Positions 53,237 to 60,779 of a DNA stretch of 64,000 nt are shown here, in pieces (within the stretch, counting starts at the first letter, position 1; each line of letters begins with the position of its first letter). The notes under the pieces were generated by a model that made no database searches, was not told the origin of the DNA, and saw nothing but the letters and a program-made list of their open reading frames with translations. Source of the stretch: Collinsella stercoris DSM 13279 (GTDB lineage Bacteria; Actinomycetota; Coriobacteriia; Coriobacteriales; Coriobacteriaceae). Location: the NCBI RefSeq assembly GCF_020735465.1, contig NZ_CP085935.1:1364001-1428000 (forward strand), read 5' to 3'. Position numbers and translations under genes: made by a program.

Positions 53237-53990
53237 GGCCCTTGCCGAGCGCGTCGCCGCCGCCGGCGCGAGATGCTCGCTCACGAAGTCGCTCCTCGCC
53301 GACTGGGGCGTGCGCGGCACGCCGAGGCAGGTAGAATACCTTGCCGAATACCTCGAGGCAGAATGCGCAAGCAGGGATGCCTCGAGGAGGGCATCCCTGC
53401 TCAGGAGGTGCGCGCTTCCGCAGGCGAAGACGTCCGACGGCCACGACTGGACATCCGCCTCCTGGCCGGAAGGCTTCGGCCGGGCGGACCTGCCCTCGCT
53501 CTCGTTCCTCGAGAGGCGCGAGGGCCTCGTGCTCATGGGCGATGTCGGCGCCGGCAAGACCCACATGCTCGAGGCGATCTGCTCGCTGTGCTGCCAGCAG
53601 ATGCGCCCTGCAAGGTTCTTCACCGCATCGTCGCTGGTCATGCGCCTGAGGCGCGCACGCGATGCGGGATCGCTCGACCGCGAGCTCGCCCAGCTCGCGA
53701 AGGCCGACATCCTGGGGATAGACGAGCTCGGCTTCCTCCCCCTCGACACCGACGGGGCGAGGCTGCTCTTCCAGGTCATATCCGAGAGCCACGAGCGGCA
53801 GTCCCTCGTGATCACCACGAACCTCGAGTTCGCGCGCTGGGGCGCCGTCTTCGGGGACGGCCAGATGGCTGCTGCCGTGATAGACCGCATCTGCCATCAC
53901 GGGAGGCTTCTGAAGTTCAGCGGCGAGTCCCGGCGCATGAGGCATGCCCTCATATCGGGAGATAGCACGCCTGGAGGGCAGCTGGCCTAG
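53220..53990 (+). CDS. istB: IS21 helper ATPase IstB
   Basis: 256 residues from ATG 53220, overlapping istA by 17 bases. Walker A LVLMGDVGAGKTHMLEA (about 102), Walker B ILGIDELGFLPLD (about 165) and sensor 1 LVITTNLEFARWGAVFGD (about 200) are all present, then IDRICHHGRLLKFSGES. It is a DnaA/DnaC-like AAA+ protein that wraps target DNA for IstA. Confidence 0.93.
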   Translation: MGSGAEALAERVAAAGARCSLTKSLLADWGVRGTPRQVEYLAEYLEAECASRDASRRASLLRRCALPQAKTSDGHDWTSASWPEGFGRADLPSLSFLERREGLVLMGDVGAGKTHMLEAICSLCCQQMRPARFFTASSLVMRLRRARDAGSLDRELAQLAKADILGIDELGFLPLDTDGARLLFQVISESHERQSLVITTNLEFARWGAVFGDGQMAAAVIDRICHHGRLLKFSGESRRMRHALISGDSTPGGQLA

Positions 53991-54105
53991 CAGTCTCCAT
54001 GCGGCGCATTCAGGCACAGGAATTGAACACCGGATGTCCGGTTCCCGTGCCTGCAGCGTTCAATTCCTGGTGATATTACCGTTCACTTCTGCTTGACAAA
54101 ACACA

Positions 54106-54493
54106 CCAGCGTCGGGAATCCCTCGGCGTCCCTGCGGCCGCGCTCGCGGGCCATCTCCTCGCGGCGGCGCTTGACGTAGCGCTGCACGGTGGAGTAGCCG
54201 CCCGTGTAGCCCTCCTCGTCGCGAAGCCTCACGTAGACCCTCGTCGCCGTGTGGCGCTGCTTGCGCCAGTTCCTGCAGTCGTCGTCGAGCCAGGAGTCGA
54301 TCGTCTCCTCGTATGGCGCGAGGACCTCGCTCTCGTGCTCGCGGCGCCTCGGGGGCTCGGGCGACAGGTCCTCCATCCTGGCGCGCTTCCTGACCGTCGG
54401 CTCCGACGCGCCGACCGCCCTCGCAATCGAGGCGATCGGCTCGCCGCCCCTTGCCCTCTTGCGTATATCCTCTATCTTGTCCACGCCGATCAT
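54106..54493 (-). pseudogene. N-terminal fragment of a second IS21-type IstA
   Basis: From ATG 54493 (AGGAGGG upstream) the frame reads MIGVDKIEDIRKRARGGEPI, then IARAVGASEPTVRKRARMED, an HTH matching IstA, and RKQRHTATRVYVRLRDEEGY, then GGYSTVQRYVKRRREEMARE. It stops being IstA-like at the boundary of the intact IS21 (about 54105). The catalytic core and IstB are absent. This is not a copy of the neighbouring istA (clearly different residues). Confidence 0.8.
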
Positions 54494-55146
54494 TCCCCTC
54501 TGGCCCTCCTCGCGTCGCAAACCGAGGCAACGACATTGTTGGGCCGATTGCGGGTGGTCGGCGTGCCCATGCTCAAAGCCGAAAGAATTTCGTGCTCAGG
54601 CCCGAAACTTTCCGACGCTCAAACCCGCAACTTCGAGGCCATCAAACACAGCTCAGCCGCCCACGCCCATGGCCCCCTGTGTGCCAGCGCAGGCCGGGAG
54701 CGTGGACGGCGGCCGTGGCTGAGCGCCGCCCGCGGAACAGACCCGCGAAGCGGGGCTGTGGAGCGGAAGCGCGAAGACACAGACGACGGCCATGCTCCCG
54801 GCCGTCCCCGGGAGACTTGCATGCCGCCCGCTACCCGCATGGCAGGCCCGACCCGCGCCCCACGGCACCCCTGCCCATGGCGCGGGCCAACCCCCGATGA
54901 GCCTGCGCTTGCGTGGCTTGTGCGCACGGCCCGGCGGCAGGTAAATTCAATGACAAAGCAGCTCCTTCGCATTCAAGTTGCAATTAGCACACGGTCATGT
55001 GGCATTCGGCTAACGTACTACCCAAGAACACCTTCATTTGTTAATTGAACTCAGCCAGTGGCATATGCGGTTGCGAAAACGACCATTTAGCGGCACCATT
55101 ACCACCGTGAAATTTAAATGCGCTCGCGTGATGAGATGGAGTTGCT
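54494..55146. other. Intergenic stretch of about 650 bases, no gene supported
   Basis: The left 120 bases are the promoter side of the truncated IstA. 54600-54920 is GC-rich with open frames on several strands but no ribosome site. From about 54950 the DNA becomes AT-rich and contains the start region of the restriction gene (AGATGGAGTTGCT before ATG 55147). Confidence 0.5.
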
Positions 55147-56793
55147 ATGCCAAAATTACCGCCTAATGAAGTGTTCGAGAGGTATGAGGAAGAGATTGTT
55201 ACCGACCCTGCATACGCTGGAATGCCTGACCTCTATAAAGCCGATGGAGGCATTCAGTGGGAGGCTCCTTCAAACAGGGGCGCTGGGCAGTTTCAATTCA
55301 CGCATGATAAGCGACTTGTCTGGTGGAAGAAGAAGGCAGAGGAGGTAGGAATATCTACAAGCGAGGATAAATGGATTAGCAAAGTTGCGAAGCTGATTCA
55401 CCCCACCAAGCAAAAGCCCTGCAAATGCTGCGGCAGGATAATGGATATCAGGTATTGTTATCTTAGCTCCATCCTAATCAAGAGGATTATGAAACTGCCA
55501 TATGTTACGGATGAGCTTGAAGTTGATTACTGCACTAACATCCTCGATCTTGTCGTTGAGTTTGAGAGTCTCTACGGCGAAGAACGCCTCAACGATTTGG
55601 GGCGTTGCTTGAAATGCAAGGCGGTGCCAGATATACCTTTCTTTGATAGCACTGAGGACTTCATTGAGTGGCTGAACGACTTCTATATCCCTTCCGAACC
55701 CAGCTTGCTAAGCCCTGGAGCGATGTCGAATGCTCCAGACAGGCTAGACGGCTTTCACACATACAACAGATGCTGCAGGTCTACTGCTGACAAGGGTCGT
55801 TCGAAGAGCAACCTCGCTTCATACTCAACTGACCGCAGGGCTTTTGAGTATTGGGTCGACGGCAATTGGGTCGAAGCAAATATGGCCATGGGACTTTTCC
55901 GCAGCGATACAGAAGTGCAGCAAATTCCCTGCATGAATGATGACGGGCAAACGTATCATCCATTGCCTTGTGCAGCCGATCACATCGGACCTATCTCACT
56001 CGGCTTTTCTCATAGGCCAGTGTTTCAACCGCTGTGTACACCTTGCAACAGCGCAAAGAACAACAGGATGTATTATTCAGACGTGCAGAAGCTTATAGCC
56101 GCAGAGCAAGATGGAGAAGACATCGCATCCTGGTATTGCGCACCCGTCTGGAACCGACTGAAGAACCTTGTGGAAATGCCCGATGACGCTGTGAAGCTCT
56201 CACGTGTTCTACGCGACAACCGGCACAATGCCATGATGCTCCTCGAAAGGTTGATGTTGGATGGCCACCTTGTCTTTCTCACGACATTCTTAAATCTGTT
56301 ATACGCGAATTACGAATACGACATTTCAGATTGGTGGATGGACGACAAGAGCACTGTCTACGTTAACTTCAGCGTAAGGCCATCGACGCTCGAGTACTCG
56401 CGAATCAAAAAGGCCCGGAGAATCCGCGTCGCCTTCCAGGCTCTGAATACCTATGCGCAAAAGGAAAACCGTAACGGGCTTCTGGTTGAGTTTGCTGGAG
56501 CTAATGCCCTATACGCAGAAATCGAGCGTACGGCCTCTGCGTTCGAGTCGCCCTATTATTACCAGGACCTGAATGAAGCGCTAGCCGAAGAGCTATCGGA
56601 GGATTTCTCAGACGCCGAAACACTCAAGAACATCGCTGATGGCTTGCCATGCTCGGACGTATTCGAGGGCGATAGGCAATATCAAGCGGCGAAGCATGCA
56701 ATCGACGCTTACATGGACGGTGTTGGCAAGCATCTAGCGTCTATGTGGGATGACCCTCGCTACACGCGCACCGACTACGACGACATGTTCTGA
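55147..56793 (+). CDS. Type IIS restriction endonuclease, Alw26I/Eco31I/Esp3I-like
   Basis: 548 residues, ATG 55147 behind GGAG. CKCCGRIMDIRYCYLSSI and LGRCLKCKAVPDIPFFD hold paired Cys. The HNH-like core at about 270-300 reads PLPCAADHIGPISLGF, then QPLCTPCNSAKNNRM (D-H, C-x2-C, N-x3-N). This fits the HNH enzymes of the Alw26I/Eco31I/Esp3I family, which cut outside GTCTC-type sites. It lies convergent with two methyltransferase genes, the m5C and adenine pair expected for an asymmetric site. The gene is clearly AT-richer than the IS DNA to its left. The exact target cannot be read from sequence. Confidence 0.8.
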   Translation: MPKLPPNEVFERYEEEIVTDPAYAGMPDLYKADGGIQWEAPSNRGAGQFQFTHDKRLVWWKKKAEEVGISTSEDKWISKVAKLIHPTKQKPCKCCGRIMDIRYCYLSSILIKRIMKLPYVTDELEVDYCTNILDLVVEFESLYGEERLNDLGRCLKCKAVPDIPFFDSTEDFIEWLNDFYIPSEPSLLSPGAMSNAPDRLDGFHTYNRCCRSTADKGRSKSNLASYSTDRRAFEYWVDGNWVEANMAMGLFRSDTEVQQIPCMNDDGQTYHPLPCAADHIGPISLGFSHRPVFQPLCTPCNSAKNNRMYYSDVQKLIAAEQDGEDIASWYCAPVWNRLKNLVEMPDDAVKLSRVLRDNRHNAMMLLERLMLDGHLVFLTTFLNLLYANYEYDISDWWMDDKSTVYVNFSVRPSTLEYSRIKKARRIRVAFQALNTYAQKENRNGLLVEFAGANALYAEIERTASAFESPYYYQDLNEALAEELSEDFSDAETLKNIADGLPCSDVFEGDRQYQAAKHAIDAYMDGVGKHLASMWDDPRYTRTDYDDMF

Positions 56794-57983
56794 TAGCGCT
56801 CAACGTACGATGCGGGATCCGTTAACCCTCTCATGAGTTTTTGATATTCGCAGGATGGGGCGCAAGCGTATTCCTCGGCGCTTGCGTCCTCACCTGCTGC
56901 AACTTCCGGCAAATCGCCTATCGCATCCATAACGGACGGCACCAATGGATAGCTCTCGTCAACACCGGCATTGGTGATTCGCGAGATGCTCTTAGTTCTG
57001 ACTTCGATACGCGTGATAGGCGCGAGCTCAAACGAATCGACTACATGTTGTGCAGCGCCTAGGACGATAACCCTTTCCCTACGCTGCGGGACTCCATAGT
57101 TGGCGCAGTTGACCTTGTTGACTTTGAAGGCCTCAACGTGCTCTCCAAGCTCGGAGAGGATGCGAGGAAAGAACGTGCCCTTCTCGAAGTTCAATATGCC
57201 TGCGACGTTCTCGAATATGAATCCGTCTGGTTTGACTTTCGCAAGCACTTTCGTGTACTCCTTGAAAAGCCAGTTGCGTGCATCTTGGATTGAGCGATAG
57301 TTGGCCGTCGAAAACCCCTGACAAGGTGGACCGCCGAGGACAAAGAGCGGGGAGTCAGGATTATCCTTCCTAAACTTCGCCGCTGCATCGCAAATTGAAT
57401 TAAGAATCTCGGGGTCAGAGATGTCACCGCAAATTGTTGCACCGTCAATATTTGCAGCATGCGTCTTAAGGAAATCGGGAACGATGTCATTGGAAACGAC
57501 CGGTTGCCACCCAGCCCAGACAAAGCCAAGCGCAAGACCGCCTGCACCTGCGAACAGGTCTATGAACGCTCCCTTAATCGGAAGAGCTTTTGCAACCTGA
57601 TATGCCAAAAGCGGAGGTACAGCGTTGCCTATCTGCTTGGCAACCGACGCCTTTGACCCGAGGAAAACGAAGTCGTCCGGAAACGACTGGATTCTTGCCG
57701 CCTCGCGATATGTAAGTGTGCGGTCCTGCGTGTAATGTGTGTTGCAGCCGCAGCCAGGGCGGTTGAAGTTCGTGCTGATCGTATATGCGGGCATATCCCG
57801 TGTCAGCCTACCATAGTAGGTTGACCTGCTGCCCTTCCCCTCGGCATACGATCTTCTAATTTGGTCGAGACGCTTCGAGGGAACGCTTTCGGGAATGTTC
57901 TTCCAGTTGCCACCCTCTGGCACATAAGAAATGCCCATCATATCGAGCTCGCTGAGCGAAGGGGCGATGTGATTATCAAGCAC
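56775..57983 (-). CDS. Circularly permuted DNA cytosine-5 methyltransferase
   Basis: 402 residues from GTG 57983 (AGGAG eight bases upstream). Motif order is permuted: the motif IX-X block (REAARIQSFPDDFVFLGSKA and QIGNAVPPLLAYQVAKAL) comes first, then motif I GAFIDLFAGAGGLALGF (about 138), motif IV VLGGPPCQGFSTAN (catalytic Cys about 219), ENVAGILNFE (motif VI) and QRRERVIVLGA (motif VIII). The C-terminal 90 residues are probably the target-recognition part. It protects one strand of the restriction site. The 3' end overlaps the endonuclease gene by 19 bases. The permutation is real, as no second copy of these motifs is present. Confidence 0.92.
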   Translation of the reverse strand: MLDNHIAPSLSELDMMGISYVPEGGNWKNIPESVPSKRLDQIRRSYAEGKGSRSTYYGRLTRDMPAYTISTNFNRPGCGCNTHYTQDRTLTYREAARIQSFPDDFVFLGSKASVAKQIGNAVPPLLAYQVAKALPIKGAFIDLFAGAGGLALGFVWAGWQPVVSNDIVPDFLKTHAANIDGATICGDISDPEILNSICDAAAKFRKDNPDSPLFVLGGPPCQGFSTANYRSIQDARNWLFKEYTKVLAKVKPDGFIFENVAGILNFEKGTFFPRILSELGEHVEAFKVNKVNCANYGVPQRRERVIVLGAAQHVVDSFELAPITRIEVRTKSISRITNAGVDESYPLVPSVMDAIGDLPEVAAGEDASAEEYACAPSCEYQKLMRGLTDPASYVERYQNMSS

Positions 57984-57993
57984 TTTGCTTCTC

Positions 57994-59679
57994 CTACAGT
58001 TCCATTACAAGTTGTCCATCGGGATTAACGGCTTCTTGCGCGACGCCTAGCTCATCCGGCGACAGGTCGTACGCTTCAGCGACTAAGTCGTCAATGAGCG
58101 CCAGCATTGAGCTATCAGATGGGTCGGCAAGAATCTCATCGACAACGACCGACATCTTTTCAAGCAAATCGTCGCTTAGATTCGGATACGGCACCCTCTT
58201 TAGCATCCCGGATGATACGTGGTTTGTGGTTAGGACCGTGCGCGCCATGAACTCAAAGACGCTGGAATTCAGCACCCCCAATAGCGCCCTAAGCTTCTTT
58301 GGATCAGTGCATGTCGCGACGCCAAGCGAGTTGCCCGCAACATGGCCAGACGAAAGCAGCGTCGCCTTTACGCGCTTTTTCTGAGATACGCGCGAAACGT
58401 CCCGCCAAACGACCTTCTCCGACATTGCGGACGGAGGTATAGGCGACTTACTGTCATCGTAGTACCACTTCTCGTTGTCAGAGAGCCGGTAGCATGTGAC
58501 CATGAAACCCTTTACGAACCGATACGGGCTCCTGTCGCAAAGACGCTCGCTTATCCTAGTCTCGTCAACCTCTCTGCCGAGGGTAATATCGCCGCAGGAA
58601 CCCAGCGTCGGCATGAGCGACAGCTTCTCTATAAGGCGAATCTCTTCTTCTTTGTAACCAACTGGGATAATCCAGCCGTTGGTCAGGGAGTAATTCCAGA
58701 AATGGTCATCCAGTGCATAATCGACCGTTTTCGATTTGAGGTGGCTAACCACTCGACCGGGCTTATCGTTTCTGTTCGCATCAAGAACGAGATAAATTGC
58801 GGCCTGGTCGGCACCGGCAAACAGTTTTAGCTCTGCCGGGTAATAGTGAAGACTTCTGAGAGAGAAGTGATCGAGCATTGACCGTCTTAGAACTGCAGAG
58901 GATGTATCAGCTGCGAGTGATGACGGCATCACGATCCCGCAGATTCCAGATTCTTTGACGAGCCTCAACGCAAGGGCCAGCCCGAAACGAGAGAGGTTCA
59001 ACGCGCCTGCGCCGAAAGACTTGCCTCCCTTAACTTCGGGATACCGTTCTGTCAGCAACCGTCCGTAGGCATTGGTTAACGTCTGATACGCTTCGTACTC
59101 ATCCTTGGTGGCAAAGGCGTTTGCCTTAAGTGATTTCGTCGATGACCAGGGTGGATTGGTAACGCAAATATCGAAAGAACCATAGAGGGCTTGGTCGCAA
59201 TCAAATGCGTCCATTACTTGGGTGTTAACAACGACTTCAAATGGCGCATCCGTTGCCGCCTCGCAAATCGTTTCCGTAGCCGCATTGATAATCGCTTCGT
59301 CTATATCCCAGGCCGTAACAACGACCTCCTTCGGATGGTTGTTTGCGGTTGCGAGCACGGTCAAGAACGCAGCAATTAGACGGCCATCGCCACAGAAGGG
59401 GTCGATTACGTTAATGACGGAATCCTGGCGTAGATCAAAGTTCTGCATGATATCGCCAATCATGGCGTCATACACTTGCTTCGGCGTCAAGAACTGGCCT
59501 ATAGCCTTAGACCGGTTCCTCGGCGTGCAATCAAAACCGCTCGTCATAAAGGCGCAGTAGTCGCGACTCACGCCCGATTCGACCTCGAGCAATCGTTCTT
59601 GAGACGCAGCATCTTTTAGACCCGAATATGCGGACACGCCCAGGTACCCAACCCTTCTAGATAGACTCAACACAAGCAT
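57994..59679 (-). CDS. DNA adenine-N6 methyltransferase of the type IIS system
   Basis: 561 residues. ATG 59679 is kept although no good ribosome site precedes it; the next ATG in frame is 59547. Motif X/I: AIGQFLTPKQVYDAMIGDIM, then VINVIDPFCGDGRLIAAF (about 95), and motif IV DICVTNPPWSSTKSLKA (about 175), an N-P-P-W type N6-adenine methylase. A target-recognition region follows (about 330-500), with RVPYPNLSDDLLEKMSVVVD near the end. It should methylate the adenine strand of the asymmetric site. The m5C gene starts 10 bases downstream. Confidence 0.9.
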   Translation of the reverse strand: MLVLSLSRRVGYLGVSAYSGLKDAASQERLLEVESGVSRDYCAFMTSGFDCTPRNRSKAIGQFLTPKQVYDAMIGDIMQNFDLRQDSVINVIDPFCGDGRLIAAFLTVLATANNHPKEVVVTAWDIDEAIINAATETICEAATDAPFEVVVNTQVMDAFDCDQALYGSFDICVTNPPWSSTKSLKANAFATKDEYEAYQTLTNAYGRLLTERYPEVKGGKSFGAGALNLSRFGLALALRLVKESGICGIVMPSSLAADTSSAVLRRSMLDHFSLRSLHYYPAELKLFAGADQAAIYLVLDANRNDKPGRVVSHLKSKTVDYALDDHFWNYSLTNGWIIPVGYKEEEIRLIEKLSLMPTLGSCGDITLGREVDETRISERLCDRSPYRFVKGFMVTCYRLSDNEKWYYDDSKSPIPPSAMSEKVVWRDVSRVSQKKRVKATLLSSGHVAGNSLGVATCTDPKKLRALLGVLNSSVFEFMARTVLTTNHVSSGMLKRVPYPNLSDDLLEKMSVVVDEILADPSDSSMLALIDDLVAEAYDLSPDELGVAQEAVNPDGQLVMEL

Positions 59680-59788
59680 TCAATTATGTCACGTCTGCGG
59701 AGAGGCCACGACGGCGCTCTCGTGAAAGCAGACGATTGGCACCAACTTCAACGCTAGAAGATAATGACGGCAGGCTGGCAGCTTGCCA

Positions 59789-60430
59789 TTACGACCAAAG
59801 CATTTCGGGCTGAGCGAATTCTTTTACGAGCCCCGTATTCAAGGCGCGGTACAGGTATCGCACTGCCGTTGATGAATATGGACGCCATAGCGAGCAAACG
59901 ACCGCCTGAACTTCCTTGCTGACAATAGGAGCGCCATAGAGCCATTCGAACGCTTGGCGAAGCGCGCCATCCTCTACGGGCAATATATCGGGACGACCAA
60001 GATAAAACAGCAAGAACATGTCGCAAGTCCATTTCCCTATGCCGGGGAGCTGAACTAGCGTTTTATAGACATCTTCATCAGGCAACTCGGCTAACGATTC
60101 GAGATCGTTGGCTAGTGCATACTCCGCAAGCGTCTTGAGGCTCTGCACCTTACGAAATGACATGCCGCAGCTCTTGATGTTTTCAGCAGGGATGCCAGCT
60201 ATGCATTCGGGCGTATAGTCGCCATCGCACAGCTCCCGAAGGCGAGATTCGATAGCACGGCCTGCTTTCATCGAAAGCATTTGTTCTATGATCGAATGCG
60301 CAAGGCTGTGGAAAGCCGATTCCGGCCGACTGTATTCAAGGTCGCCGATATACTTCATCAGATGACATAGGCGATAGTCTTGCTCGGCGAGAAACGTCAC
60401 TTCTTTTGAGGTTAGCGAAATAACTGGCAT
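59789..60430 (-). CDS. AlkA-like DNA-3-methyladenine glycosylase (HhH-GPD)
   Basis: 213 residues, ATG 60430. TLVQLPGIGKWTCDMFLLFY (about 127-146) is the helix-hairpin-helix, and RPDILPVEDGALRQAFEWLY supplies the catalytic Asp. It lacks the N-terminal TBP-like domain of E. coli AlkA, as small members do. It excises alkylated bases. It lies between the methyltransferases and the PHP-ATPase on the same strand, so it may act in the same defence or modification unit rather than in general repair. Confidence 0.85.
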   Translation of the reverse strand: MPVISLTSKEVTFLAEQDYRLCHLMKYIGDLEYSRPESAFHSLAHSIIEQMLSMKAGRAIESRLRELCDGDYTPECIAGIPAENIKSCGMSFRKVQSLKTLAEYALANDLESLAELPDEDVYKTLVQLPGIGKWTCDMFLLFYLGRPDILPVEDGALRQAFEWLYGAPIVSKEVQAVVCSLWRPYSSTAVRYLYRALNTGLVKEFAQPEMLWS

Positions 60431-60452
60431 GTTTTTGCTCCTGGCTGCAAGG

Positions 60453-60779
60453 CTACGCTTCGGTGTTTGCTAGACGCTCGATGAATGCTTTGATGTCAGA
60501 TTCTCTTTGGTCGGTATTGAGCGTCTGTTTTATGTCATTCAACTTGCTCTGTCTTCTCTGTGAGTAATCAGTTAGGAAATCGGCGTACCTAGCCGCCTTT
60601 GCCTGATGCTCTTCTGGAACATCTTCGGCAACCTTGAACGTATCCTGGTCAATGACCGTTTTCTCGTCAGGCGAGGTTACCCACAACAGAAAGTCCGCGT
60701 ATTGATCTGAAACGGAGAGATCATAGGATCTGCCGCCAACCTCGATCACTATGTTGCCGTTGAAACTGGTCTTTATCAT
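60453..60779 (-). CDS. Small partner protein of the PHP-ATPase (108 aa)
   Basis: ATG 60779 overlaps the stop of the PHP-ATPase gene (ATGA). An N-terminal beta part (KTSFNGNIVIEVGGRSYDLS) and a long charged helix (ARYADFLTDYSQRRQSKLND...) suggest a small clamp or partner protein. No family recognised. Strict coupling to the ATPase argues for joint function. Confidence 0.7.
   Translation of the reverse strand: MIKTSFNGNIVIEVGGRSYDLSVSDQYADFLLWVTSPDEKTVIDQDTFKVAEDVPEEHQAKAARYADFLTDYSQRRQSKLNDIKQTLNTDQRESDIKAFIERLANTEA

Larger units (their letters stand above)
51572..54105 (+). mobile_element. Intact-looking IS21-family insertion sequence
   Basis: The ends are related inverted repeats. Left (51572 on): TGTTTTCTTTCAATAAGAAG, then TGACC, AATATCACCAGG and TTGAAC. 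Right, read inward from 54105: TGTGTTTTGTCAAGCAGAAG, then TGAACGG, AATATCACCAGG and TTGAAC. Both begin with TG, as IS21 ends do. It encodes istA and istB. No target duplication is visible: the left flank is an IS3 gene and the right flank is another IS21 gene, so the flanks have been rearranged. Confidence 0.85.

Noticed and set aside
51650..53890. 746-codon open frame on the minus strand opposite istA/istB
   Set aside because: It lies antisense to two clear IS21 genes; length is due to GC-rich codon bias, and its sequence is Arg/Ala-rich without motifs or a ribosome site.
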